A DNA stretch of 64,000 nt from Acidobacteriota bacterium (GTDB taxonomy: Bacteria; Acidobacteriota; Terriglobia; Terriglobales; Acidobacteriaceae), in assembly GCA_021793595.1 (NCBI GenBank), contig JAJYSL010000005.1, positions 1 to 64,000 on the forward strand, in the 5' to 3' direction. A model generated the notes under the pieces. It was not told where the DNA came from. It was given only the letters and a program-made list of their open reading frames with translations, and ran no database searches. The number at the start of each line of letters is the position of its first letter. Within the stretch, counting starts at the first letter, position 1. The translations under genes were made by a program, and so were the position numbers. Shown here in pieces: positions 26,760-34,232 of this stretch.

Positions 26760-26799
26760 CACACGAAAGACGGCCACAAAACGGCAGGGACCAGAAGCG

Positions 26800-27612
26800 A
26801 TGAGAGAGCGAGGCGTCTGCTGGGCAGGGCTCTCCAATTGGGTGCCGATTGGACTTGTGTGTTTCGGCTGTCTTTGTCCAGCGCACGCGAAACAGTCGCA
26901 AACGCAGACAGGCACGCAGCCCGCTACGAACCCACCTTCGGCAACCTCCGCCCAGCCGCAACCCATCTCGCCGAACCCGACGAACATTCCCGCCGCGACA
27001 CAGGCGCGGCCGGCGGAGCTGCGGTTTCTCGTGCTGCTGGATCCGGCCCACGGTGGCACGGACATGGGCGCCATGCTGGATCCTGCAACTCCGGAAAAAA
27101 CGTATACGCTCGCGCTTGCCGAGAGATTGCGTGTGGCTCTAAATGCGCGTGGAATCCGATCCATCCTGACCCGCACTTCGGATATTGCGCTCGACAGCGA
27201 TGCGCGTGCCACGATTGCCAACCGTTCTCTCGCATCCGCGTGCATCTCGCTGCACGCAACTTCGACGGGAAACGGTGTGCACCTGTTTACGTCTTCCCTG
27301 CCGGCAGTGACGGAAGCTGATCCGCGACGTGCTTTTTTGCCCTGGCAAACCGCCCAGGCCGCATACGAAACTTCAAGTTTGCGGCTGGAGTCGGATGTGG
27401 ACGCAGCCATGACGCAGCAGCACATCCCAGTCCTGACCGCACGAACGTCGATGCTGCCGCTCGACAGCATGGCGTGCCCGGCGATCGATATTGAGGTGGC
27501 CCCGCTGGATGCTGCCACGCCATTGAGTGACGCCGGCTATCAAAAGAAAGTTCTGGATGCGCTGGATGCCGCGCTGGTGGCGTGGCGAAGTGATTGGAGG
27601 CAGCAGCCTTGA
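26800..27612 (+). CDS. Exported N-acetylmuramoyl-L-alanine amidase (Amidase_3)
   Basis: Zinc amidase that cuts the bond between MurNAc and the stem peptide. Counted from the ATG at 26800 (AGGGA upstream), the first 30 residues form a signal peptide ending in AHA. A Pro/Gln/Thr-rich linker (31-72) leads to the catalytic domain. Predicted zinc ligands are H84 in LDPAHGG, E99 in PEKTYTLALAERL and H152 in ISLHA. AIDIEV near the end holds the candidate catalytic Glu. A start at 26746 would overlap DUF1015 and spoil the signal peptide. The stop codon overlaps the TTG start of the next gene. Confidence 0.87.
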   Translation: MRERGVCWAGLSNWVPIGLVCFGCLCPAHAKQSQTQTGTQPATNPPSATSAQPQPISPNPTNIPAATQARPAELRFLVLLDPAHGGTDMGAMLDPATPEKTYTLALAERLRVALNARGIRSILTRTSDIALDSDARATIANRSLASACISLHATSTGNGVHLFTSSLPAVTEADPRRAFLPWQTAQAAYETSSLRLESDVDAAMTQQHIPVLTARTSMLPLDSMACPAIDIEVAPLDAATPLSDAGYQKKVLDALDAALVAWRSDWRQQP

Positions 27613-28283
27613 TTCCCCGCTACCAGAAAGTCATTTTGTGGGTGCTGCTGATCAGTTCGGTGCTGATGGCTGCTTATTTGATACGGATGCGCGCGCGTAC
27701 TCAAGACCGGCTGGCCGCAATTCCAGATTCCGCGCCAATGCCGATACCGGTGGAGACCGCGCCGGTGCAAGTGACGCTGCTGATCGCGAATGACGAGGAT
27801 GGATCGCTGGCGCCGGTGGAACAGCAGTTTGCCTTACCAGCCGAGACCACAACACGGGCTCGAACGCTGCTGAACGATTTGTTCGCAGAGTATGCCAAGT
27901 CGGGCTCTCCCCATCCACTGGCGCCCGTCGTGGCGATCGATGACGTGTTTCTATTGCCGGTTCCGGAGTCGAATGCAGCGCATCCGCAACAGATGGCCGT
28001 CATCAACCTGGACGGAAGTTTTGCCGACCACCATCCCTCGGGAATTCTGGTAGAGAACCTGACTCTGTTGTCTATCTTAGGAACACTGCACGCGAATTTT
28101 CCGCAAATTGCACAGGTAAGATTTCTGGTCGATGGACGTCCGCGGGCAACGCTGGCGGGCCATGCCGACCTGAGTCGAACTTATTTAACAGCGAATGATG
28201 TTCCGCAAGCGGCCAGCTCGGGTGCGCCCGCTTCGCAAGATGCGGAGTCGCCCGCGAAAACACCCGCGGAGAGCCAACGATGA
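27609..28283 (+). CDS. GerMN domain protein, membrane-anchored
   Basis: A 224-residue protein with one N-terminal membrane anchor (residues 7-22) and a GerMN domain: VTLLIANDEDGSLAPVEQQF, ARTLLNDLFAEYA, MAVINLDGSFADHHPSG, LTLLSILGTLHANFPQIAQVRFLVDGRP. GerMN was first described in Bacillus spore germination proteins but occurs widely in non-sporulators, often beside peptidoglycan amidases and murI. The start is taken as TTG at 27609, with GGAGG eight bases upstream. That TTG overlaps the amidase stop (TTGA), and its own stop overlaps the murI start (ATGA). Tight coupling suggests work on the cell wall. Confidence 0.83.
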   Translation: MIPRYQKVILWVLLISSVLMAAYLIRMRARTQDRLAAIPDSAPMPIPVETAPVQVTLLIANDEDGSLAPVEQQFALPAETTTRARTLLNDLFAEYAKSGSPHPLAPVVAIDDVFLLPVPESNAAHPQQMAVINLDGSFADHHPSGILVENLTLLSILGTLHANFPQIAQVRFLVDGRPRATLAGHADLSRTYLTANDVPQAASSGAPASQDAESPAKTPAESQR

Positions 28284-29122
28284 CGACTTCAGGCAAGATT
28301 CGCATTGGCGTGTTCGACTCTGGATTTGGCGGCCTTACCGTGCTGCGAGCCCTGCTGCCACAAATTCCGACCGCAGAATTTTTCTATCTTGGCGATACAG
28401 CGCGGCTGCCGTACGGCTCAAAGTCGCAAGCGACGGTGGCGCGCTATGCGGTGGAGAGCGCGCAGTTACTGGAATTCTATGGCGCGGATTATTTGGTGAT
28501 TGCATGCAACACCGCCAGCGCGTTGGCGCTGGACGCAATCAAGTCTGCCGCGCATGTTCCCGTGCTTGGAGTGATTGAAACCGGCGCCGATAGCGCCGCT
28601 GCCGCCAGTACAACCCGTGACGTGCTGGTGCTGGCCACCCAGGCCACCGTTGACAGCCACGCCTATGCACGCGCCTGTGCCGCGCTCGGCTTGCGGAGTA
28701 TCGAAAAGGCCTGCCCCCTGCTGGTTCCGCTGATCGAGGAGGGATGGATCGACTCGCCCGTCACACGGGAGGTGCTGCGCATTTATTTGGCGCAGGCACA
28801 AGTGGAAGCAGAAGCGGCTGGAATAGCGCTTGACACGATATTGCTTGGCTGCACGCATTATCCGCTGCTGCGAGCGTTGCTACGTGATTCGTTGCCGAAG
28901 GACGTGACGATACTGGATTCGGCGGAGAGCACGGCGCAGCGCGTTCGCCAGGAATTGGAAAAAATGAAGGTGTTGGCTGTGGATAGTCCGCACGCAGGCG
29001 GCGCAAACGTCCCCGCCTGCCACTTTTTCGCGACGGATTCAGTCGAGAAGTTTCGCACGCTTGGCAGCCGATTTCTCGGCCGCCCCATTGAGAAAGTCGA
29101 ACTGATCGATCTGGGCGGTTAA
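28280..29122 (+). CDS. murI: Glutamate racemase MurI
   Basis: Makes D-glutamate for peptidoglycan. The 280-residue enzyme has the two catalytic cysteines in their usual settings: C76 in VIACNTASA and C191 in LLGCTHYPLL. FDSGFGGLTVLRAL at the N-terminus and YLGDTARLPYGSKS complete the signature. The ATG overlaps the GerMN stop by 4 bases. MurD at 21105 consumes the product. fabI follows 68 bp downstream. Confidence 0.95.
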   Translation: MTTSGKIRIGVFDSGFGGLTVLRALLPQIPTAEFFYLGDTARLPYGSKSQATVARYAVESAQLLEFYGADYLVIACNTASALALDAIKSAAHVPVLGVIETGADSAAAASTTRDVLVLATQATVDSHAYARACAALGLRSIEKACPLLVPLIEEGWIDSPVTREVLRIYLAQAQVEAEAAGIALDTILLGCTHYPLLRALLRDSLPKDVTILDSAESTAQRVRQELEKMKVLAVDSPHAGGANVPACHFFATDSVEKFRTLGSRFLGRPIEKVELIDLGG

Positions 29123-29190
29123 ATCGGATGGGCTGGTATTCTGCGTAAGGCAGTCGCCTCGGCGACCTAACAGAGAATGATGGAGGAAGC

Positions 29191-29958
29191 ATGTTGCAAT
29201 TGGACGGTCGCATTGCGGTGGTTTTCGGTCTGGCGAATAAGCGCTCGATCGCGTGGGCCATTGCGCAAAAACTGCACGAGTCTGGATGCAAGCTGATCAT
29301 CGGCTATCAAAATGACCGCATGAAGCAAGAAGCGGAGGGGCTGTTGGCGGATCTGCCCGGCGCTGAGGCGGTACAGTGCGACGTGTCGAACGATACCGAA
29401 ATTGCAAGCGTCTTTGAATGCCTGAAGCAGCGGCATGGAAAGCTGCACATACTGGTTCATTCGGTGGCATTTGCGCCGGCGGACGACCTGAAGAACGACT
29501 TTCTTCAGACCACGCGCGAGGGCTTCCGCATCGCGCATGATGTGAGTGTGTATTCTCTGATCGCCTTATCACGTGCGGCTGCGCCGTTGATGACAGAGGG
29601 TGGCAGCATCATGACCATGACCTACTATGGCGCGGAAAAAGTGGTGCCTCACTACAAGGTGATGGGCGTAGCCAAGGCGGCGCTGGAAGCGACGGTTCGT
29701 TATCTTGCTTCCGACCTTGGAAAACAGAACATTCGCGTGAATGCTATCTCGGCGGGACCAATCAAAACTCTGGCTGCGCGCGGTATTGGCAACTTGGGCG
29801 ACATGCTGAAGTATCACGCGGATCGCGCCCCACTACATCGCAATACCGAGCAGTCGGAAGTCGGCGGGACGGCTGTTTTTCTTGCCTCGGATCTGGCTTC
29901 CGGTATTACCGGTGAAGTGATCCATGTCGACAGCGGCTACAGCATCATTGGATTTTAA
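29191..29958 (+). CDS. fabI: Enoyl-[acyl-carrier-protein] reductase (NADH) FabI
   Basis: Reduces enoyl-ACP in each round of fatty acid elongation. The 255-residue SDR-like enzyme has the FabI-type cofactor motif VFGLANKRSIAWAIA (11-25) and the Tyr-x6-Lys pair Y155-K162 in YGAEKVVPHYKVMGVAKAALEA, with the extra Tyr around 145. ISAGPIKTLAARGI is the usual substrate-loop region. GGAGGAAGC precedes the ATG directly. The 3' end overlaps the convergent tsaE gene by 4 bases. Confidence 0.95.
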   Translation: MLQLDGRIAVVFGLANKRSIAWAIAQKLHESGCKLIIGYQNDRMKQEAEGLLADLPGAEAVQCDVSNDTEIASVFECLKQRHGKLHILVHSVAFAPADDLKNDFLQTTREGFRIAHDVSVYSLIALSRAAAPLMTEGGSIMTMTYYGAEKVVPHYKVMGVAKAALEATVRYLASDLGKQNIRVNAISAGPIKTLAARGIGNLGDMLKYHADRAPLHRNTEQSEVGGTAVFLASDLASGITGEVIHVDSGYSIIGF

Positions 29959-30455
29959 GAGGCGGGTTTCGGCGGGCGAAGCGCCAGCGTGATACGACGC
30001 TCGTCGCCTTGCAGCGTTTCGATGACAACCTCTCCGTCGCAGCGCGCGGTGACGGAGGGAAATTTTTCTCCCCACTCAATCAGCAGCACGCTTTGTGGGG
30101 TCATCAGTTCTTCCATGCCCAGCGTATCCAACTGACGCTGATTTTCGATGCGATACAGGTCGAGATGATAGAGCAGAATGGTCTGGCCAAGATTGGCGTG
30201 TTCCACGCTGCGACCCGCATATTCATGGATCAAAGTAAATGTGGGGCTGGTGACTTCTTCCGGCTCCGCGGCATCGAGCGCGGCAGCAATTCCCTTCACC
30301 AGCGTAGTTTTGCCTGCGCCCAAATCTCCGCGCAGCAGCACTACTCTCGGCGGCTCGAGGAACTTCGCGATCTCGCGTCCCACCTCGATGGTTTCCTCGG
30401 CGGAGTGAGTGGTGAACACGCGAATATTTTCGCTGAGCGGTTTGGTATCGCTCAC
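29955..30455 (-). CDS. tsaE: tRNA threonylcarbamoyladenosine biosynthesis ATPase TsaE
   Basis: Partner ATPase in making t6A37 on tRNAs that read ANN codons. Walker A is GDLGAGKTT (about 43-51). VTSPTFTLIHEYAG, YHLDLYRIE and LLIEWGEKFP are the other family blocks. The start is assigned to GTG at 30455: GGAGGG lies eight bases upstream and the GTG overlaps the stop of the upstream NAD(P)HX gene (GTGA). The longer ATG frame from 30476 would start inside that gene. Fusion or pairing with the NAD(P)HX gene is common in bacteria. Confidence 0.94.
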   Translation of the reverse strand: MSDTKPLSENIRVFTTHSAEETIEVGREIAKFLEPPRVVLLRGDLGAGKTTLVKGIAAALDAAEPEEVTSPTFTLIHEYAGRSVEHANLGQTILLYHLDLYRIENQRQLDTLGMEELMTPQSVLLIEWGEKFPSVTARCDGEVVIETLQGDERRITLALRPPKPAS

Positions 30456-32041
30456 CGCTGTCCCTCCTGTAACCACGTGAAGTTGTCGCGATCGACGGGA
30501 GTGCGGATAGCCTGCGAAAGATGCTGCAACAGCTCCGTCGCCAGCATCGTGTGTTCATCGTGGTCGCGCACGAACAGGTCTGCCGCGGCCCCGTGCAACC
30601 AGACGGCACACTCTACGGCTTGTTGGATGCGGTTTGGACATTGCGCGACCAAGGCAGCGACCATGCCGGTAAGAATATCGCCGCTGCCGCCTTTGGCCAT
30701 GGCGGGATTGCCGCTGGTATTGACGGCGATGCTGCCGTCTGGATGCGCGACCAGCGTGCGCCAACCTTTCAGCACCAAAGTCACTTGATGTTCGGTCGCG
30801 AAGGTGCGTGCGGTGGTCATTCGATCCTGTTCGACATCGGCAATAGTGCACCCTAGAAGGCGCGCCATCTCGCCGGGATGCGGCGTGAGGATCAAGGGCC
30901 GCTTGGCTCCGTTGAGCAGTCCGGTGCGGCCCTCGAATGCATTCAGTCCGTCGGCGTCGAGCACGGTTGGCAGGTCGGAATGGAGCACCAGTTCGCGGAC
31001 AAATTCGGCTGTTTCGGGCTCGCGACCAAGGCCGGGTCCGATGGCAAGCGTAGTGATGCCGCGCAGCATCTTTTCCATTCTCTTGGCGTCGAGATTGTTG
31101 AGGGAAATGCTTCCGCTGGAGGATTCTTCCAGCAACAGGGTCATCATCTCGGGAGCGAAGCCGGCAACAATGCTTGCGATTCCGCGAGGGATCGCGGCGG
31201 TGGTGAGGCCGGCGCCACCACGCATGGCTGCCAATGAGGCCATCGCGGCCGCTCCACCTTTTCCGGGCGAGCCGCCGACGACGAGCACGTGGCCGAAGCG
31301 ACCTTTGTTGCAGTCGAGGGCTCGGGGCTGCTCGGTGATTTTCTTCGATGCTCCCGTCCAATACAGGCCAGCCTTCGAGATGGCAAGATCGGATGGTGAG
31401 CCGATCTGCGCGACTGCCACCGGGCCGCGTGTTAACGCGCCAAAAGCGTGCGCCAGCTTGGGTGCGGTAAAGGTGATGACAGCGTCGGAACGAAAGGCGT
31501 CCGGCGCGGACATCGCGGTCGAGTCGGCATCCCAACCAGTGGGAAGATCGACGGAAACAACAGGAGCGGGATGATCGGCGAGTGTATTTTTCAGGGCTGC
31601 GGCGACTCCGCGCAACGGCGGATGAAAGCCGGTGCCAAGGACCGCATCGAGGAATAATTCTGTCTCATGGAAACAGTCCTGGAACGAAATGCGGTGCAAA
31701 TCTTCTTCGGTCGCGAGCAGCATACTGGATTTTTTGAGTGCCTGTGGCAGCTTCTCAAACATTGCGCGAGCATCCTGGCTCAATTGTTCGAACGGCGACA
31801 GCAGGAGCAGACGCACCTGCTTGCCGGCAGCCTCCAGATGGCGCGCGGCAACCAGTCCGTCTCCGCCGTTGTTTCCTTTTCCGCAGAGCACGAGGATGTG
31901 GTGTGCGGAGGGAAACTGGCGTGCGACGAACTCGGCCACACGGGAGCCCGCTGCTTCCATCAGGGCTTGCCCGGAGACGCCCCCCTGCTCGACGGTGCGT
32001 TCATCGCACTGGCGCATTTCCTCTGCCGTTAAAACATCCAT
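30452..32041 (-). CDS. nnr: Bifunctional NAD(P)H-hydrate epimerase / dehydratase
   Basis: Repairs damaged hydrated NAD(P)H. The N-terminal YjeF_N epimerase domain (about residues 1-210) has CGKGNNGGDGLVAARHL and VDLPTGWDAD. The C-terminal ribokinase-fold dehydratase domain (about 225-515) has HVLVVGGSPGKGGAA, LDADGLNAF, LTPHPGEMARLLG and NPAMAKGGSGDILTG. The ATG at 32041 (MDVLTAEEM) is chosen from family N-termini; the open frame starts 12 codons earlier and neither has a strong ribosome site. Its stop overlaps the tsaE start. Confidence 0.93.
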   Translation of the reverse strand: MDVLTAEEMRQCDERTVEQGGVSGQALMEAAGSRVAEFVARQFPSAHHILVLCGKGNNGGDGLVAARHLEAAGKQVRLLLLSPFEQLSQDARAMFEKLPQALKKSSMLLATEEDLHRISFQDCFHETELFLDAVLGTGFHPPLRGVAAALKNTLADHPAPVVSVDLPTGWDADSTAMSAPDAFRSDAVITFTAPKLAHAFGALTRGPVAVAQIGSPSDLAISKAGLYWTGASKKITEQPRALDCNKGRFGHVLVVGGSPGKGGAAAMASLAAMRGGAGLTTAAIPRGIASIVAGFAPEMMTLLLEESSSGSISLNNLDAKRMEKMLRGITTLAIGPGLGREPETAEFVRELVLHSDLPTVLDADGLNAFEGRTGLLNGAKRPLILTPHPGEMARLLGCTIADVEQDRMTTARTFATEHQVTLVLKGWRTLVAHPDGSIAVNTSGNPAMAKGGSGDILTGMVAALVAQCPNRIQQAVECAVWLHGAAADLFVRDHDEHTMLATELLQHLSQAIRTPVDRDNFTWLQEGQR

Positions 32042-32237
32042 GATGCCGTTGTACCGGAAGGGCTGGGATTTGTGCAATCGCGGGGTGGGAAAGGGGCCAT
32101 TGCGAACCCACTCAGCACGTCAATTCTAGATTGGTCGCGACTTCCATATAGCCGGCGCGAGTAGCAACGCTTAGAATGGTTTTCAATGAACAGCTGGTGG
32201 GAACTCGGCGAAGGAATGGGCATTCAGGGGGGACAAG

Positions 32238-32873
32238 ATGGAGCCCTGGCGCTTAACGTGCCCTTTTTGTGGCGAGAAAGGTAATTTTTCTCTTGAATAT
32301 CGTGCTGAGAAAAAGAAGGCAAACTCCAGCAAACGTTTAAGCTTCGATCTGTATCGATGTAACGTCTGTGTAGGATTCGTTCAAGTGCTTTGGTCGGCGG
32401 GAGAGTTTGCGCACGGGATGAACCGCCTCTACAACTACAGGGTTCTGCCCTGGCCGCTCTCAGGTAAGCCAGAGCCATCCACAAATTGGCCGGATGGAAT
32501 GACTAGATTTTGGATTCAAGCACATAATTCACTCAGCAATGAAAATTGGGACGCGGCTAATTTAATGGCGCGGAGTGCCCTGCAGTTCGTCGTACGTGAG
32601 AAGGGCGCGAGCAACGGAAATCTGAAGGAACAGATAGACGATCTTGGGACGAAAGGGGTTCTCCACCCTTTGATGCAGGAGTGGGCTCACGAAGTGCGGC
32701 TGCTTGCCAATGACTCAGCACACCCCGACGCTTCAGTACCTCTACCGGTGACCCCGCAAGACGCAAGAGACATCATCAATTTTCTTGATTTTCTGATGCA
32801 TTACCTCTATGACCTACCACACCAGATCAGCGAGTATCGACAGCGCAAGAACTCTGCAACCACTTCGCGATAA
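32238..32873 (+). CDS. DUF4145 domain protein with N-terminal zinc ribbon
   Basis: A 211-residue protein. The N-terminus has two Cys pairs, C8PFC11 and C41NVC44, typical of a zinc ribbon. The following helical part (about 90-195) matches DUF4145: NWDAANLMARSALQFVVREKG, LKEQIDDLGTKGVLHP, LMQEWAHEVRLLANDSAHPD. DUF4145 is also found attached to restriction and helicase subunits, so a defence link is possible but not shown. GGGGGA lies 4 bases before the ATG. Its DNA looks less GC-rich than flanking genes, hinting at acquisition. A GNRA-loop hairpin follows the stop. Confidence 0.75.
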   Translation: MEPWRLTCPFCGEKGNFSLEYRAEKKKANSSKRLSFDLYRCNVCVGFVQVLWSAGEFAHGMNRLYNYRVLPWPLSGKPEPSTNWPDGMTRFWIQAHNSLSNENWDAANLMARSALQFVVREKGASNGNLKEQIDDLGTKGVLHPLMQEWAHEVRLLANDSAHPDASVPLPVTPQDARDIINFLDFLMHYLYDLPHQISEYRQRKNSATTSR

Positions 32874-32891
32874 GAGCCGGGCAACCGGCTC
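32874..32891 (+). terminator. Short hairpin after the DUF4145 gene
   Basis: GAGCCGG and CCGGCTC form a perfect 7-bp stem closed by a GCAA (GNRA) tetraloop, starting at the base after the TAA stop. There is no T-run, so efficient intrinsic termination is uncertain. Confidence 0.4.
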
Positions 32892-32916
32892 CTACGGTGG
32901 ATGGACGAATACTGTC

Positions 32917-33126
32917 TCAGCGATCAGTGGGATGATGGAGAATGCGCCATTTGTCAGGTGATCCAACGTCAGTGTTTCGAACACGCTCACCAAAAACCGT
33001 GTCGTATGGTCGCAATCTGTGAGCAGTCAGCCCCGCTTCCTCTTGTGTCGATCCGTAACAGATCGGCTGCTTATTCTGCAATGCAACCCATGACCCTCCA
33101 TGTTCCTCGATGAAAACGTTCGCCAT
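32917..33126 (-). CDS. Small DUF2188-like protein
   Basis: A 69-residue protein with an ideal ribosome site (AGGAGG, 5 bases before the ATG), which argues for a real gene despite its size. The pattern VFIEEHGGSWVALQNKQ, then TQEEAGLTAHRL, and RVRNTDVGSPDKWRIL near the end resembles small DUF2188-type proteins. Those have a beta-hairpin, a helix, and a final RV..-D-K--WR segment. Their function is unknown. It converges with the DUF4145 gene. Confidence 0.6.
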   Translation of the reverse strand: MANVFIEEHGGSWVALQNKQPICYGSTQEEAGLTAHRLRPYDTVFGERVRNTDVGSPDKWRILHHPTDR

Positions 33127-33251
33127 TTTGGCCTCCTGAAGTGCGCTTGGACCCGGCGCCCATCAATAATTTACCGCCATTGTGCCAGAAGATGCAGGAG
33201 CGCCCCAACTTGGCTCGCGACACAATACAGCGATTTCCAGATGGCTGGCTC

Positions 33252-33299
33252 TTAAAACCGGGAGCGTAATTGGATCGAGCGGAGGAATTCTTCGCGGAG
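33252..33299 (-). pseudogene. Fragment resembling the 3' end of tyrA
   Basis: Read on the minus strand, this ends LREEFLRSIQLRSRF followed by TAA. The prephenate dehydrogenase gene nearby ends LRDQFLRANQFRSRF followed by TAG (34233-34280). Over 48 bases 35 match by my count. No tyrA resemblance continues upstream, so only the tail is present. It may be a decayed duplicate; chance similarity over so short a stretch is possible. Confidence 0.4.
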
Positions 33300-33354
33300 C
33301 GCGCTCTCGTGGCGACGCGTGGCACATCTGGGCACCCATGCGAATGCGGGCCGG

Positions 33355-33759
33355 CTAGCTGCCGTGGCGTTGCCAGAAAGCGGCGGGGGTGACGATGGGG
33401 TAGCGCTCGGCAAGAGCGAGCAGGTCTTTGTCGCCGGTGATGAGGTAGTCGGCCTGCGCCGCCCGCAACGTTCCCAGAACCGGCCAATCGGCTCGGTCGC
33501 GCAAGGTTTCATCCGGTTCGGCGGCGGGTTCGACGATGTCCGCCAGGAACATGAAGTTGTCGGCAAGATCGCGAATCTCCGCGGAGTTCAGCAAAATTCG
33601 CGAAAGCCGCGGCAGCACCCGCACCATCTCATCCAGAATGTACCGCGATAGCACGACATCCAATCCTCCCCGCCGCCAAACGCCGAGGATTTGCCCGGGA
33701 ATGCTGCTGGGATAGGCCATTCCGGAGACTAAAACATTGGTATCGAGAACCACCCGCAT
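33355..33759 (-). CDS. PIN-domain toxin of a type II toxin-antitoxin pair
   Basis: A 134-residue PIN-domain ribonuclease of the putative toxin PIN family (COG1569-like). It opens MRVVLDTNVLVSGM with the first catalytic Asp, has acidic residues mid-domain (YILDEMVRVL), and DADYLITGDKDLL-like AQADYLITGDKDLLAL with the later Asp pair, ending PAAFW. Such toxins cut RNA with Mg2+. The longer frame to 34383 is read-through across the antitoxin gene in another frame; the ATG at 33759 is 8 bases after the antitoxin stop. Toxin second, antitoxin first is the usual order for Phd/PIN pairs. Confidence 0.85.
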   Translation of the reverse strand: MRVVLDTNVLVSGMAYPSSIPGQILGVWRRGGLDVVLSRYILDEMVRVLPRLSRILLNSAEIRDLADNFMFLADIVEPAAEPDETLRDRADWPVLGTLRAAQADYLITGDKDLLALAERYPIVTPAAFWQRHGS

Positions 33760-33767
33760 TCGCGCGG

Positions 33768-34082
33768 TCAAGGTCGCCGTTTCCGGGGCTGGCGTTTCCG
33801 GGGCTGCCGTGCGCGCGACCGCCGTTCCCGGGCGACCGCCGCATCGATTTCCGCCATGCCCTGCTCGACCGGCACGTCCGTGTAGGCCTCGGTGATGCGG
33901 CGGCTCAATGCATCGAATCGCTCGCGCATGCGGCGAATTCTGGCAAAGAGCTCGGCGTCCACGAGAACGGCCACCGGCTTGCCATCCTTGTTGATGACAA
34001 TGCTGTCGCTGCGATACTGCACCTGGTTGATCATCTCGCCCAGGTTTTGGCGGAAGTTGACGGCGGTGACTTCTGTAATCAT
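33768..34082 (-). CDS. Phd/YefM-type antitoxin
   Basis: A 104-residue antitoxin. MITEVTAVNFRQNLGEMINQV and DSIVINKDGKPVAVLVDAE form the Phd/YefM DNA-binding fold (residues 1-50). A helical region follows, and then an Arg/Lys/Pro-rich tail with PRKRQPRKR, unusual in being highly basic; toxin-neutralising tails are often acidic or mixed. The tail is encoded by a 15-bp tandem repeat. GGAGG lies 7 bases before the ATG at 34082, so this start is chosen over 34100. The pair probably represses its own promoter through sites at 34094-34128. Confidence 0.83.
   Translation of the reverse strand: MITEVTAVNFRQNLGEMINQVQYRSDSIVINKDGKPVAVLVDAELFARIRRMRERFDALSRRITEAYTDVPVEQGMAEIDAAVARERRSRARQPRKRQPRKRRP
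33778..33807. repeat. 15-bp tandem repeat in the antitoxin gene
   Basis: Two adjacent copies of CGTTTCCGGGGCTGG/C lie at 33778-33792 and 33793-33807 and differ only in the last base. They encode the repeated PRKRQ unit of the antitoxin tail. Slippage could change tail length in multiples of five residues. Confidence 0.8.
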
Positions 34083-34093
34083 TTGGGAACCTC

Positions 34094-34128
34094 CGGTCAT
34101 AATGACCGCTATGATCAGTATGATCAGT
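34094..34128 (-). promoter_or_regulatory. Candidate operator of the toxin-antitoxin operon
   Basis: CGGTCAT-A-ATGACCG (34094-34108) is a perfect 7-bp-arm palindrome overlapping the antitoxin ribosome site. Directly upstream are two head-to-tail copies of ATGATCAGT (34111-34119 and 34120-34128), each containing TGATCA. Phd/YefM antitoxins bind short palindromes at their own promoter, so this is a reasonable autoregulatory site. Confidence 0.55.
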
Positions 34129-34232
34129 CTGAGATGCGAAGTCTAGTATAAAACCGGAATTACTGAATTGCGGAGATTGAAGCTGGTCTCTCGACTGGTC
34201 GCCGCGGCGCCCTTTGCTTGAGGTGGATGGAG

